DNA from: JABFRZ01 sp036376275
GTDB taxonomy: Bacteria; Planctomycetota; UBA1135; GCA-002686595
Direction of reading: 5' to 3'
Assembly: GCA_036376275.1 (NCBI GenBank)
Contig: DASVAP010000132.1
Coordinates: 1 to 64,000, forward strand
Length of the DNA: 64,000 nt
In this document: positions 23,836 to 33,042 of the stretch, piece by piece
Layout: the number at the start of each line of letters is the position of its first letter
Position numbering within the stretch: position 1 is the stretch's first letter
Notes under the pieces: generated by a model
The model's database searches: none
The model's input: only the letters and a program-made list of their open reading frames with translations
Told to the model about the DNA's origin: nothing
Position numbers and translations under genes: made by a program

Positions 23836-26718
23836 CTACCTGGGCTCGGCCTCGCTGGCGCCGCGCACGAAGACCGTTCCGCCGGACCCGGAGGCCGGCG
23901 GGCCGTAGCTGTAGGTCGCGTCGAGCGCCTTGGCGATGCGCGCCTTGGCGTCGGAGAGGTGCGCACGGGTGTAGGCGTCGAGCTCCGCACCCAGCGCGCC
24001 GTCGATCGACTTCGCCAGGTTCTCGAGCGTCAGGCGCGCGAGCAGCGCGATCGAGCGCGTCGAGGCCGAGTTGCCACGCTGCAGGGCGAGGTCGATCATG
24101 CGTTGCAGGTGCTCGCGCTGCAGGTTGCGGCGCAGGCTCGAGATCGCCGGCGCGCGCACGGTGAAGGCGCGCGTGCCCTTGAAGCCCGCCTCGCGCGGCC
24201 GCCCGGAGTTGCCGCCGAAGCCGAGCTCCTCCCAGGCGGCCTTCGAGACCGTGTCAAGCAGCTCGGGCAGGGTCAGCACGTCGACCTCCTGGGCCTGGGC
24301 CAGCTCGAGGTCGTGCACGCGCCGCAGCGTGGTCGGGTTGAGCAGGAGCGTCATGACCGTGGCCTGCACGCCCGCGACGCGGTCGTGCACGTCCCAGGTC
24401 GGCTCCTGGCGCGCGCTGCCGTCCTCCCACCAGCGCTCGACCGACATGCGCCCGAGCAGCTCGGTCGAGAGCCCGTAGGCCCGGTCGGGGAAGGAGTGCT
24501 CCAGCACGAAGGCCAGCGCCCGGCGCTGCATGTCGGCCGGGACCGGCTCGAGCGGCCGGCGCTCGCCCGGGTCGCCCTTGTGGTCGCGGTTCACGAAGGA
24601 GCCGCCCAGCCAGCCGGCCATCATGTTCATCACCCCGACCTGGGTCTGGAGCGTGATCAGGTAGCCCCAGCGCGCGCGCGCCCAGGGCTCGCCCGGCTTG
24701 ACGAACGTGTCGAGGATGCGCCCGCGCGCGAGCTCGACCAGCGCCATGCGGCTCTTCGCGAAGTCCAGCGGATCGCCGGCGAAGTCGTAGCGCCGCGCCA
24801 GCGGGTCCGGGCCGCCCGTGTCCTCGTCGGTCGCGAAGGCCAGCTCCGGCTCGGCCACGCGCGCCAGCACCTTGGCCGGGTCGTCGAAGGTGTAGCCGTA
24901 CTCGATGGCCCAGTGGTCGTAGGGCCCGATGGCGATCATGTCGATGTCGCCCTTCAGCTTGCCGTCCTCGCCGAGCACGACGTTGATCGGCAGGTAGTCC
25001 ATGACCGAGCCGGCGTAGGGCTTCTTGCCCTTGATCTCGGGGCTGTTCACGGCCGCCAGTGAGTAGATGCTCGAGGCCTTGAAGTTGTGGCGCAGGCCGA
25101 GGGTGTGGCCGACCTCGTGGCTGACGAGCTCGGTCAGGACCGGCCCGAGGAACCACTCGGGGATGCCGTCGATCGTCTCGCCGCTCGCGCCCTCGGGGGC
25201 CTCGCCGTCCAGCAGGCCGAGCACGGAGAGCGCCAGCCCGCCGAAGGCCATGCCGTGCGCCTTGGCCTCGGCCGCCATGCACAGGCTGGCGGCGGTGGGC
25301 AGCTTCGTGGCCAGCGCGAAGACCTCGGGATTCGCCAGGATCGTGCCGTCGCCGAAGGCCGCCTCGTAGGCCGCGGGGCCGAGCAGCTTGCGGCGCTCGG
25401 CCGCCAGCAGCAGCGCGTCGCGCTCGCGCGGGCCGGCCAGGCGCACGCGCGGGTCCCAGTCGGGGTTCTGGTCGAGCCAGCGCAGCGTCTCGGCGCTCAT
25501 GCCCTCCATCGCCGCCTGCGGCAGGAACTCGTTGGCCTGGTGCCAGAAGTGGCGGATCCAGCCGTCCGTCAGGACCACGTCGGCGTCCAGGATCTGCCCG
25601 GTCTCGGGGTGCGCGCGCGACGGGCCGATGGCGGTGCCGATGTCGTTCGACAGCCAGCGGATGAAGTTGTAGCGCACGTCCTCGGGGTCCTTCTCCATGT
25701 GCGCGCCGGAGGCCTTGTCCTGGTAGTGCACGACCAGCGCGTCGGAGATGCCGATCTTCTCGAAGGCCGCGTTCCAGGCCAGGACGCCGTCCTTGACGAA
25801 GCGGCGGTAGCGCACGGGCACGGTGTGCTCGAGGTAGAAGACGATCGGCTCCCTGGGCGGCGAGAGCTTCAGGCTCGGATCGGCCTTCTCCAGGTGCCAG
25901 CGCGTGATGGAACGCTGCCACACCTCGTCGTCGCGGAACTTGCCGAGGTCGCGCCAGGAGGTGGTGAAGTAGCCCACGCGCCCGTCCGCCTTGCGCGGCT
26001 TGTAGGAAGGGTTGCTGGGCACCTCGCTGATCGAGTAGTGGAAGGTCTGCAGCAGGCCGGCGCGCTCGGGCCGCGTGGTCGTCGGCACCTCGAAGGCGAC
26101 CTCGATGTTCTTCGGGAAGGCCTTGGCAGTGCGGATCGTCGCCAGGGCCCGGTTGACCCGGCCCTCGCCGTAGAAGGCCGCGAGGTTGCCGACCAGGAGC
26201 TCGTCCAGGTCGATCACGGGCTGGCCGCCCGGGCCCATGCAGACGATCGGCACGTCGACCAGGACGCGGTCGGCGAAGTGGTTCTCGAGCGAGTCCTTCG
26301 AGGCCTGGTCGCCGGAGGAGCGCACCTGCAGGTTGGGCTCGACCAGCGCGACGCGCTTGTCGAAGCGCTTCCAGGTGACCAGCCGCTCGCCCAGCTGCAG
26401 GCCGGCGAACTCCTCGCCGGTCGGCACCGTCAGGGCGAAGAACTGCTTCTGCTTCTCGAAGCCGGCCGGCAGCTCGGCCAGCATCTGGCCGTCCTTCTTG
26501 CGCTGCCACAGGCCGTAGAAGCTGGTGCCCTCGGCGGTCGAGACGACCTTCTCGAAGTCCTTCGCGACCTCGTCGAAGGGCGGGAAGTCGGGCTTCTTCT
26601 CCTTCTCGGACTTGTCGGCCTTCTCGGGCCTGTCGGGACTCCGCTCCTCGGCCTTCTCCTGGGCGCGGGCGAGGGGTGTGGCGAGGACCAGGATCAGACA
26701 GCTCGCGATCAGGCGCAT
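23836..26718 (-). CDS. Large zinc metalloprotease of the DUF5117/DUF5118 type
   Basis: An exported metzincin-like protease of 960 residues. Signal peptide (RLIASCLILVLATPLARA) is followed by a highly charged linker (EKAEERSPDRPEKADKSEKE) and a long N-terminal region typical of DUF5117/5118 proteins. The zinc site HEVGHTLGLRH has ligands His534, His538 and His544, followed by SVMDYLP, the likely Met-turn. The C-terminal third is helical. The proteins are widespread in Planctomycetota and Bacteroidetes and presumably degrade exterior proteins. It is transcribed alone, away from the peroxidase-like genes, with no strong Shine-Dalgarno. The C-terminus stops directly at an R3 element. Confidence 0.9.
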   Translation of the reverse strand: MRLIASCLILVLATPLARAQEKAEERSPDRPEKADKSEKEKKPDFPPFDEVAKDFEKVVSTAEGTSFYGLWQRKKDGQMLAELPAGFEKQKQFFALTVPTGEEFAGLQLGERLVTWKRFDKRVALVEPNLQVRSSGDQASKDSLENHFADRVLVDVPIVCMGPGGQPVIDLDELLVGNLAAFYGEGRVNRALATIRTAKAFPKNIEVAFEVPTTTRPERAGLLQTFHYSISEVPSNPSYKPRKADGRVGYFTTSWRDLGKFRDDEVWQRSITRWHLEKADPSLKLSPPREPIVFYLEHTVPVRYRRFVKDGVLAWNAAFEKIGISDALVVHYQDKASGAHMEKDPEDVRYNFIRWLSNDIGTAIGPSRAHPETGQILDADVVLTDGWIRHFWHQANEFLPQAAMEGMSAETLRWLDQNPDWDPRVRLAGPRERDALLLAAERRKLLGPAAYEAAFGDGTILANPEVFALATKLPTAASLCMAAEAKAHGMAFGGLALSVLGLLDGEAPEGASGETIDGIPEWFLGPVLTELVSHEVGHTLGLRHNFKASSIYSLAAVNSPEIKGKKPYAGSVMDYLPINVVLGEDGKLKGDIDMIAIGPYDHWAIEYGYTFDDPAKVLARVAEPELAFATDEDTGGPDPLARRYDFAGDPLDFAKSRMALVELARGRILDTFVKPGEPWARARWGYLITLQTQVGVMNMMAGWLGGSFVNRDHKGDPGERRPLEPVPADMQRRALAFVLEHSFPDRAYGLSTELLGRMSVERWWEDGSARQEPTWDVHDRVAGVQATVMTLLLNPTTLRRVHDLELAQAQEVDVLTLPELLDTVSKAAWEELGFGGNSGRPREAGFKGTRAFTVRAPAISSLRRNLQREHLQRMIDLALQRGNSASTRSIALLARLTLENLAKSIDGALGAELDAYTRAHLSDAKARIAKALDATYSYGPPASGSGGTVFVRGASEAEPR

Positions 26719-27130
26719 CGGGATCTCCGCTGTGGGCAGCCGCGCGGGTCGGCCGCCGGGACTCGAATCAGGGGCGAGGATTGTCCCCGTCCTCCCGAAT
26801 GGGGTCCACCGCTGGCGCGGATCGATCGCGTAACAACTCCGAAATGGAGATCGATGCCCACTCGAGCTCGGTCACCAATCTGGTCTGGCATGCTCAAGGG
26901 CCCATATCGAGATGGGTTTCCTGGTTGTCATCCTGACCCAAGTCAGGAGCTCTCAAATCGCTGCGGCGATGGACAGCGGAATACGAACTCCTGCTACCGG
27001 CCATGGAAACAATTGCCATGTACTATCCCCGGCGTCCGCGGGGGGTCAAACCGTGGGACGTCTCGGCCCGCAGGGCCGGCCACGCAAGCGCCCCCCCGGG
27101 CGGGGTCAAGAGAGTCATCAGAGGTCACGA
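26719..27130. other. Divergent 412-bp regulatory region, locally AT-richer
   Basis: The longest gene-free stretch, lying between divergent genes for the metalloprotease and the first peroxidase-like protein. Its middle (about 26830-27030) is visibly less GC-rich than the rest of the window. It holds a perfect 7-bp dyad, CCCAT/ATGGG and CATGG/CCATG dyads, a TACTAT hexamer (27019-27024) and two GGGGTCAA words (near 27046 and 27104). An open frame runs through it to the peroxidase-like gene but has no signal peptide at its start. A regulated bidirectional promoter region is the likely content. Confidence 0.55.
26931..26948. promoter_or_regulatory. Operator-like dyad TCCTGAC-CCAA-GTCAGGA
   Basis: Perfect 7-bp inverted repeat with a 4-base centre, inside the AT-richer regulatory region. 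The size is typical of a binding site for a dimeric regulator; the regulator is not in the window. Confidence 0.45.
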
Positions 27131-29344
27131 ATGTCCACCGTCCGGCAAGCAGCCCCCGTGCTGCTCCTCGCGCTCGCGTTCTCGTCGGCGAGCGCCCAGG
27201 AACCTCCCTCGACGATCACCACTCCGGCCGACGCGCGCGCGCACGGCCTCGATTCCCTGTTCCTGCGCCTGCGCGAGGAAGGCGTGCCGTTGCCGAGCAA
27301 CCTCGGCACCGTCGTGCGCGACCAGACGATCGCCACGCGCATGGGCAAGGCCCTGTTCTTCGAGATGGGCGTCGGATCCGACGGGATCCAGGCCTGCGCC
27401 ACCTGCCACTTCCACGCGGGCGCCGACAGCCGCGGTCGCAACCAGGCGAGCCCGGGTCTCGTGCGCTCGAAGGGGCAGCGCCAGGGGGACGTGCTCGGCT
27501 TCTCGCAGGCGATGGCCGCCCCGGACGAGACCTTCGAGGTGCGCCCGCCGAACGGGATGCTCGTGCGCGGCGACTTCCCCTTCGTGCGCGACATCGGCCA
27601 CGGCGACAACGTCGTGACCGTGAACGGCGTGCAGGAGCCCGCGCCGGGCAACTCGAACGACGTGGCCTCCTCGCAGGGCATCCACCTGACCGACTTCGTG
27701 AGCGTGACCCCGGGCGCGCTGGTCGACCAGGGGATCCCGCGCTTCGACCCGGTCTTCAACGCCAACGGGCACACCGTGCGGCGCGTCGAGCCGCGCAACA
27801 CGCCCACGATGATCAACGCCGTCCTGAACCTGTTCAACTTCTGGGACGGCCGGGCGAACCCCTACTTCAACGGCATCAACCCGTTCGGCGTCCAGGACCC
27901 CGACGCGCGCATCTTCGCCTCCCAGGGCACCACGATCGTGCGCGAGCGGCTGCTGCTCGACAATGCGAGCCTCGCCTCGCAGGCCGTCGGACCGCCCCTC
28001 TCCCACTTCGAGATGTCCTTCGGTGACGGCGGCGCCAACGCGCGCAGCTTCCCCGAGCTCGGCCGCAAGCTGCTGCCGCTGCAGGCACTCTCGATCCAGG
28101 ACGTGTCCTCGACCGACAGCCTGCTGGCGAACCTGCGCCACCCCTCGGGCAAGGGCCTGACCCGCAACTACGCCGAGTTCGTGCGCGCGGCCTTCCACCC
28201 GCGCTACTGGAACTCCTCGAAGATGGTGTACTTCCCGCCCGGTGGCCAGCCGCTCGTGGTCAACCCCGGGACGACCGATCCGGCCCGCACCTTCACGCTG
28301 ATGGAGGCGAACTTCTCGCTGTTCTACGGCGTGGCGGTGATGCTCTACGAGCGCACGCTGATCTCCGACCGCGCGCCCTTCGACCGCTGGATGGAGGGCT
28401 CCGGCGCCGCCGTCCCGCAGTTCGGCTCGCGCGAGCTGGCGGGCCTGAACGTGTTCGTCGGCAAGGGCAAGTGCGTGAACTGCCACGGCGGGCCCGAGTT
28501 CACCAACGCCTCGATCCGCAACTCGCGCGCGAACGGGGCCAACGTGGTCGAGCCGATGCTGATGGGCGACCACCGCGCCGCCTTCTACGACAACGGCTTC
28601 TACAACATCGGCATCACGCCCACGCTCGACGACCTCGGGCGCGGCGGTGGCAACCCGTTCGGGCAGCCGCTCGCCAGCTCGCGCCAGTTCCTGTTCGAGG
28701 CCCTGGACATCCAGGAGATCCCCTTCGAGATCATCGGGGACCCGGTGCGAGAGCTGGTCGAGCAGGGCGGGGTCCTCGGCGTCCACGACGATGTCACGGG
28801 CGACTTCATCCCCGTGTGCCGCGACCTGGACGGCGACGGCAACTGCGGGACCGAGGACGACATCCTGCTCGAGCGCGTGGCCGTCGACGGCGCCTTCAAG
28901 ACGCCGGGCCTGCGCAACGTCTCCCTGACCGGGCCCTACTTCCACAACGGCTCGATGGCGACGCTGATGGAGGTGGTCGAGTTCTACGACCGCGGCGGCA
29001 ACTTCTGCCGGCTGAACCGGGCCGACCTCGACCCGGACATCCAGCCGATCGGGCTCTCGCTGGCCGAGAAGCAGGCCCTGGTGGCCTTCCTGATCTCGCT
29101 CACCGACCCGCGCGTCGCGCGCGAGAGCCAGCCCTTCGACCATCCGCAGCTCCTGGTCCCCAACGGGAGCCTCCCGGACGGGACCGACATCCTGCTCGAC
29201 CTCGCCGCCATCGGCCGCAACGGCCGCGCGGCGAGCCAGGCGATCGTGCCCTTCCTGAACGCCGACCCGTTCGGCGCGAACCCGGTGACGGGCGAGCTCG
29301 ACGAGTTCGGGGACGTGGCCTGCTCGCCGGACTTCCAGCAGTAA
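27131..29344 (+). CDS. Exported di-haem cytochrome c peroxidase-family protein
   Basis: A 737-residue protein with signal peptide (PVLLLALAFSSASA). Two c-type haem sites: C89ATCH93 in the N-terminal half and C448VNCH452 in the second domain. The conserved CCP/MauG segment FKTPGLRNVSLTGPYFHNGS precedes the C-terminus (ATLMEVVEFYDRGG). It is about twice the size of a bacterial CCP; extra length lies between the two haem domains. It likely works in the periplasm on peroxide or as a MauG-like oxidant. ATG 27131 was chosen for the signal peptide and AGAGG 7 bases upstream. A shorter family member follows 143 bases downstream. Confidence 0.88.
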   Translation: MSTVRQAAPVLLLALAFSSASAQEPPSTITTPADARAHGLDSLFLRLREEGVPLPSNLGTVVRDQTIATRMGKALFFEMGVGSDGIQACATCHFHAGADSRGRNQASPGLVRSKGQRQGDVLGFSQAMAAPDETFEVRPPNGMLVRGDFPFVRDIGHGDNVVTVNGVQEPAPGNSNDVASSQGIHLTDFVSVTPGALVDQGIPRFDPVFNANGHTVRRVEPRNTPTMINAVLNLFNFWDGRANPYFNGINPFGVQDPDARIFASQGTTIVRERLLLDNASLASQAVGPPLSHFEMSFGDGGANARSFPELGRKLLPLQALSIQDVSSTDSLLANLRHPSGKGLTRNYAEFVRAAFHPRYWNSSKMVYFPPGGQPLVVNPGTTDPARTFTLMEANFSLFYGVAVMLYERTLISDRAPFDRWMEGSGAAVPQFGSRELAGLNVFVGKGKCVNCHGGPEFTNASIRNSRANGANVVEPMLMGDHRAAFYDNGFYNIGITPTLDDLGRGGGNPFGQPLASSRQFLFEALDIQEIPFEIIGDPVRELVEQGGVLGVHDDVTGDFIPVCRDLDGDGNCGTEDDILLERVAVDGAFKTPGLRNVSLTGPYFHNGSMATLMEVVEFYDRGGNFCRLNRADLDPDIQPIGLSLAEKQALVAFLISLTDPRVARESQPFDHPQLLVPNGSLPDGTDILLDLAAIGRNGRAASQAIVPFLNADPFGANPVTGELDEFGDVACSPDFQQ

Positions 29345-29474
29345 CCGAGCAACCTCCCGCGCCCCGCGTGTGGCGGCCCCGGATCGCTCCGGGCCTCGCA
29401 CGCGGGGCGCTCCACGTACAGGAGGCTTGCCCGGCGGCCGCCTGGCCGGCGTCGGCTCCGCGCGGGCGCCGAGG

Positions 29475-29480
29475 TACCCT
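29475..29480 (+). promoter_or_regulatory. TACCCT -10-like box before the second peroxidase-like gene
   Basis: TACCCT ends 7 bases before the ATG; no Shine-Dalgarno sequence. Fits the leaderless pattern seen elsewhere in the window. Confidence 0.35.
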
Positions 29481-29487
29481 GGCCACG

Positions 29488-30435
29488 ATGACGGCCCTCG
29501 CGCTGCTCGCGCTGCTCCTGGCGCAGGAGGCAACCGACGCCACGCCCACCGGAACGCCGCTCGGCCTGCCGCTCCGTCCGGGCGCCGACGCGCGCGAGGC
29601 CGGGCTGGCGGAGCTCGGCGCGCGCCTCTTCGTCGAGCCGCGGCTCTCGGCCGACGGGAGCGTCTCCTGCGCCGCCTGCCACCGGGCCGAGCACCACTTC
29701 GCGGACGCGGAACCGCTCTCGCGTGGCGCCCACGGCCGGCGCACCGAGCGCAACACGCCGACCCTGGTGAACCGCGCCTACGGGACGCGCTTCATGTGGG
29801 ACGGGCGCGCGGCCACGCTGGAGGAGCAGGTGCTCCTGCCGATCGAGAACCCGCTCGAGATGGACCTGCCGCTGCCGCGCGCCCTGGCGCTGCTGGCCGC
29901 GGACCCGGGCTACCGCGCCGACTTCGAGCGCCTGCTCGGACGCGCGCCGGACGCCGAGGGTCTGGGCCAGGCCCTGGCGGCCCACGTGCGCACGCTCGTC
30001 CTCGGCGACAGCCCGGTCGACCGCTTCCGGGCGGGCGACTTCGAGGCCCTGGACGACGCGGCCCGCGCGGGCCTGTGGTTCTACGAGAGCCGCGGGCGCT
30101 GCTGGCGCTGCCACTCCGGGCCGAACTTCAGCGACGAGGACTTCCACAACACCGGCGTCGGCGCGGTGGACGGCGCGCCCGAAGCGGGCCGCGCGGCGAT
30201 CACCGGCCAGGCCGCGGACCGCGGCCGCTTCAAGACGCCGACGCTGCGCGGCGTGGCGCTGACGGCCCCCTACATGCACGACGGGAGCCTCGCGACGCTC
30301 GAGGAGGTCGTCGAGTTCTACCGCCAGGGCGGACGGCCCAACGACAACCTCGATCCGGCGCTGGCGTCGCTCGAGATGAGCGCGCAGGACGCCGGCAACC
30401 TGCTGGCCTTCCTGCGCGCGCTCTCGACCCGCTGA
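29488..30435 (+). CDS. Di-haem cytochrome c peroxidase / MauG-like protein
   Basis: A 315-residue exported protein of normal CCP length. Signal peptide ALALLALLLAQ; haem motifs C61AACH65 and C205WRCH209; the conserved RNTPTLVNRAYGTRFMWDGR and FKTPTLRGVALTAPYMHDGS; ending ATLEEVVEFYRQGGRPNDN. These are strong CCP/MauG hallmarks: a high-potential C-terminal and a peroxidatic N-terminal haem. In planctomycetes such proteins are usually named cytochrome c peroxidase without proven activity. It follows the larger homologue in the same direction and may be co-regulated. Convergent with the next gene at 10 bases. Confidence 0.9.
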   Translation: MTALALLALLLAQEATDATPTGTPLGLPLRPGADAREAGLAELGARLFVEPRLSADGSVSCAACHRAEHHFADAEPLSRGAHGRRTERNTPTLVNRAYGTRFMWDGRAATLEEQVLLPIENPLEMDLPLPRALALLAADPGYRADFERLLGRAPDAEGLGQALAAHVRTLVLGDSPVDRFRAGDFEALDDAARAGLWFYESRGRCWRCHSGPNFSDEDFHNTGVGAVDGAPEAGRAAITGQAADRGRFKTPTLRGVALTAPYMHDGSLATLEEVVEFYRQGGRPNDNLDPALASLEMSAQDAGNLLAFLRALSTR

Positions 30436-30445
30436 GCCCGGGCGG

Positions 30446-32056
30446 CTACTTGCCGAGCACCAGCTCGAGCCCGTTCGTCAGCGCGCGCCCGTTGGGCTGG
30501 GTCGCGTCGAGGGCGATGCCCTGGGCGTAGAGCATGCGCCCGCACAGGCCCACCGGGATGTTCCAGTCGACCAGCGCCTGGCCCTGGCTCAGGCGGAAGG
30601 GCAGCCGGATCGGCGCCGTGCCCGTCGCGACCAGCAGCGTCCCGCCCAGCGACAGGCGGCGCACCTTCTGGGTGCCGATGAAGAGGGTGCCCGTCGTCCC
30701 GCTGGGGATGCCCCCGATCGCGAACTGCATGATCGAGCCGGGGTTCGGCGGCGAGAGGGCCGCCAGGGTGCCGATGTTCGCGCCACCCAGGCCCTCCCCG
30801 TAGGCCACGGCCGTGCCGCCGCTGGCGTCGGCGCAGTCGCACAGCACCGGGTCGAAGGTGAAGACGTAGGCCGAGCCGCGGTTGCTGGTGTCGAAGGGCG
30901 AGGTCGCCAGCAGGCGGTCGCCGGACAGCGAGAGCGCGAAGCTGAACTCGTCGTTGGGCGAGATCGCGCTGGAGACGAGCTTCTTGGTCTCGACCCACTG
31001 GCCGTCCTTGAGCTCGTAGACGAAGGCCGCGCCCGAGTTGGAGCCGACCTGGTCGTGGTGGTGGCCCGAGAGCACGATGCGGTCGCCCTGCACGGCCACG
31101 GCCTCGCCGACCCAGTCGAGCTCCTTGGCGCTGGCCGGCACGAGCTTGGCCGTCTGGATCCAGCTCCCGTTCCACTTCTCGAACACGTAGGCCGCGCCGG
31201 CCGCGCCACCGTTGGTGCTCTCCAGGCGCGCGCCGAGCACGACGCGGTCGCCGTGGATCGCGACGCCGCGCGACATCTCGCCCGCGCCGTCGTTCGCAAC
31301 CAGGCGCGCGACCTCGGTCCAGGCGCCACCGATCTTCTCGAACAGGTAGGCCGAGCCGCTATGGCCGCCGGAGGCGTCACTGCGGTAACTGGACATCAGG
31401 ATGCGCCCGCCCTCGACGGCCAGGGTGTCGGCCGAGAGGTCGTTGCGCGCGGCCTGGCTGCCCACCAGCTTGGCGGTCTGGACCCACACGTCGTCGAGCC
31501 CGCGCTCGAACACGTAGGCCGCACCGGTGTTGTTCCCGCGCGCCTCGTCGAAGCGCTCGCCGACCACGGCCACGTCGCCCTCGATGGCCACGTACTCGCC
31601 GAAGTTGTCCTGGGCCTCCGTGTCGTCAGGGAGCAGCTTCTGGGCCTGGGTCCACTTGCCGTCCGCGCCGCGCTTCCACAGGTAGGCGGCGCCGGAGTTG
31701 CTGCCGGCCGGGCCGTCGTGGTACTCGGCGCCCGCGATCACCCAGTCGCCCGAGATCCCGACCGAGTTGCCGAGCTCGTCGCCCCCACCCGCGTCGGAGT
31801 GGACCAGGCGCGCCTTCTGCACCCACTCGTCCCCGACGAGCTCGAAGACGTGCACCGAGCCGGGACGGCCGGTGGTGGCCGCGAAGGCGCCGACCACCAG
31901 GCGGCCGCCCTCCAGGTCGCAGGACTTCCCGAAGAAGTCCTTCGTGGTCGTGTTCAGGCCGCGCAGGGCCTGGACCTCGCACTGGGCGGTGAGCGAGGTC
32001 GTGAGGAAGAACGAGCCGAGGCCGAGGCCGAGGCCGGCCAGGAGTGCGGGACGCAT
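30446..32056 (-). CDS. FG-GAP repeat protein with lineage C-terminal module
   Basis: A 536-residue exported protein (signal peptide ALLAGLGLGLGSFFLTTSLTA). About seven integrin-type FG-GAP repeats with the pattern GSAYVFE..WxxxAKLV..D...F/G..VAI.GD..V (for example DNFGEYVAIEGDVAVVGE). The last 110 residues, after a CDC pair, form a separate beta-rich module (GSIMQFAIGGIPSGTTGTLF, RRLSLGGTLLVATG, DWNIPVGLCGRMLYAQGIAL). A similar module ends the FG-GAP protein near 61 kb, so it is probably a lineage-specific C-terminal domain, perhaps for sorting or anchoring. Function unknown. Confidence 0.84.
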   Translation of the reverse strand: MRPALLAGLGLGLGSFFLTTSLTAQCEVQALRGLNTTTKDFFGKSCDLEGGRLVVGAFAATTGRPGSVHVFELVGDEWVQKARLVHSDAGGGDELGNSVGISGDWVIAGAEYHDGPAGSNSGAAYLWKRGADGKWTQAQKLLPDDTEAQDNFGEYVAIEGDVAVVGERFDEARGNNTGAAYVFERGLDDVWVQTAKLVGSQAARNDLSADTLAVEGGRILMSSYRSDASGGHSGSAYLFEKIGGAWTEVARLVANDGAGEMSRGVAIHGDRVVLGARLESTNGGAAGAAYVFEKWNGSWIQTAKLVPASAKELDWVGEAVAVQGDRIVLSGHHHDQVGSNSGAAFVYELKDGQWVETKKLVSSAISPNDEFSFALSLSGDRLLATSPFDTSNRGSAYVFTFDPVLCDCADASGGTAVAYGEGLGGANIGTLAALSPPNPGSIMQFAIGGIPSGTTGTLFIGTQKVRRLSLGGTLLVATGTAPIRLPFRLSQGQALVDWNIPVGLCGRMLYAQGIALDATQPNGRALTNGLELVLGK

Positions 32057-32357
32057 GATCGTGGGGAGGGCTGTACCGAGCAGGCTTTTCCGGGCCTGGT
32101 CCGACGCTGGCCAGACCCGCGGAAGCAGCCGTGCGAAGAAAGGTAGCCCACCCAGCGCGGCGAGGACGGACGCGTGCTGCCGTGCCTCCCGAGAAGTCGT
32201 CGGCCCGGCGAGACCTCGCTGATCGGACGCGCCCCGACGGGTTGACGGAGTCGGCCCGCGCCCGGGCCGGAAGAACGAGCGAGCCGCGCGCGGTGGCTCC
32301 GCGCGCGGCTCGTGGTGGGTCTCCGCGGCGGCGCCGCGGTCGCGTGGCGAGCTCGGG
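32057..32357. other. Intergenic region with terminator hairpin (301 bp)
   Basis: The spacer between the start of the FG-GAP gene and the end of the CHRD gene, both on the reverse strand. It holds a strong hairpin near the CHRD end and otherwise GC-rich sequence. A TACAGC word about 20 bases upstream of the FG-GAP start is the only promoter-like match. No coding sequence is supported. Confidence 0.5.
32280..32312 (-). terminator. 14-bp hairpin terminator of the CHRD gene
   Basis: CGAGCCGCGCGCGG pairs perfectly with CCGCGCGCGGCTCG around a 5-base loop. Read on the reverse strand, it is followed by a T-containing tail (GCTCGTTCTTCC), fitting an intrinsic terminator 46 bases after the CHRD stop. 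Confidence 0.65.
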
Positions 32358-32891
32358 CTACGCCGGACGGCGCGTGAGCACGAAGGCTCCGCCGGCCACG
32401 GCCAGCACGGCCAGGACGCCCAGCAAGACGGGCGACAGGCTCGGCACCTGCTGCACGATCTGCCCGCGGATCTCCCCGCCGGGGCTGGTGGTCGAGTGGA
32501 CGTTCACGTAGGTCAGCCCGTTCAGCATGTTCGTGACGTTGGCCGCCGAGAGCGTGCCGCCGCCGCTGATGTTGCCGCTCGTGCCGCCCGTCGGCGTCAG
32601 CCCGATCAGGATCCCGGCGTTCGCGCCGGCGGGCGCGGGTCCGTGGATGTGCGAGGCCGTGACGTTGCCGTTCATGCCCTGGTAGGACCCGTTCACGGTG
32701 ACCATGCCGGTCACGTCGTCGAGCGTCACGAGGCACCCGCCGACGCCGCCCGTGACGACCGGCGGGACCTCCTGGGCGCCCGAGAGGTTCACGCCATAGG
32801 TGCGGATGTCGGCCGCGGCGACGCCGCCGAGCAGCAAGGAGAACAGCGCGACGGCTCCGGCGAGCGTCGCGGGCAAGCGCTGGGACTTCAT
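32358..32891 (-). CDS. CHRD-domain exported protein with IPTL-CTERM-like sorting tail
   Basis: A 177-residue protein. Signal peptide (1-27), CHRD domain (about 30-147; LSGAQEVPPVVTGGVGGCLV, ASHIHGPAPAGANAGILIGL, YVNVHSTTSPGGEIRGQI), then VPSLSPVLLGVLAVLAVAGGAF and a basic end TRRPA. The tail resembles the IPTLxxWG-CTERM signal processed by exosortase H: a short Pro-Ser/Thr-Leu motif, a membrane helix, then Arg. The motif here is VPSLSP and lacks the WG. The xrtH gene lies divergently 151 bases away, so this is very likely its substrate. The start has a strong Shine-Dalgarno, AGGAGG. Confidence 0.85.
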   Translation of the reverse strand: MKSQRLPATLAGAVALFSLLLGGVAAADIRTYGVNLSGAQEVPPVVTGGVGGCLVTLDDVTGMVTVNGSYQGMNGNVTASHIHGPAPAGANAGILIGLTPTGGTSGNISGGGTLSAANVTNMLNGLTYVNVHSTTSPGGEIRGQIVQQVPSLSPVLLGVLAVLAVAGGAFVLTRRPA

Positions 32892-33042
32892 GGAACCTCC
32901 TGAGATGGACTTTGAGGGGGAGCGGCGCCTGGCGGAGCCGCGCTCCCAGCCTATCCCTGTCCGCCCCTTTCGTGGGGTGCCAAGTCACCTCCCCCCCGGC
33001 CCCGGGTTGCGGGCCGCGCCGGCCCCAGGCGATCCTGCCGGG

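Noticed and set aside
27046..27111. Two GGGGTCAA words as a regulator site
   Set aside because: Only two short matches in a GC-rich region; chance occurrence is likely.
26912..27130. A longer N-terminus for the first peroxidase-like protein
   Set aside because: The extension crosses the AT-richer regulatory region and would bury the signal peptide 73 residues inside.
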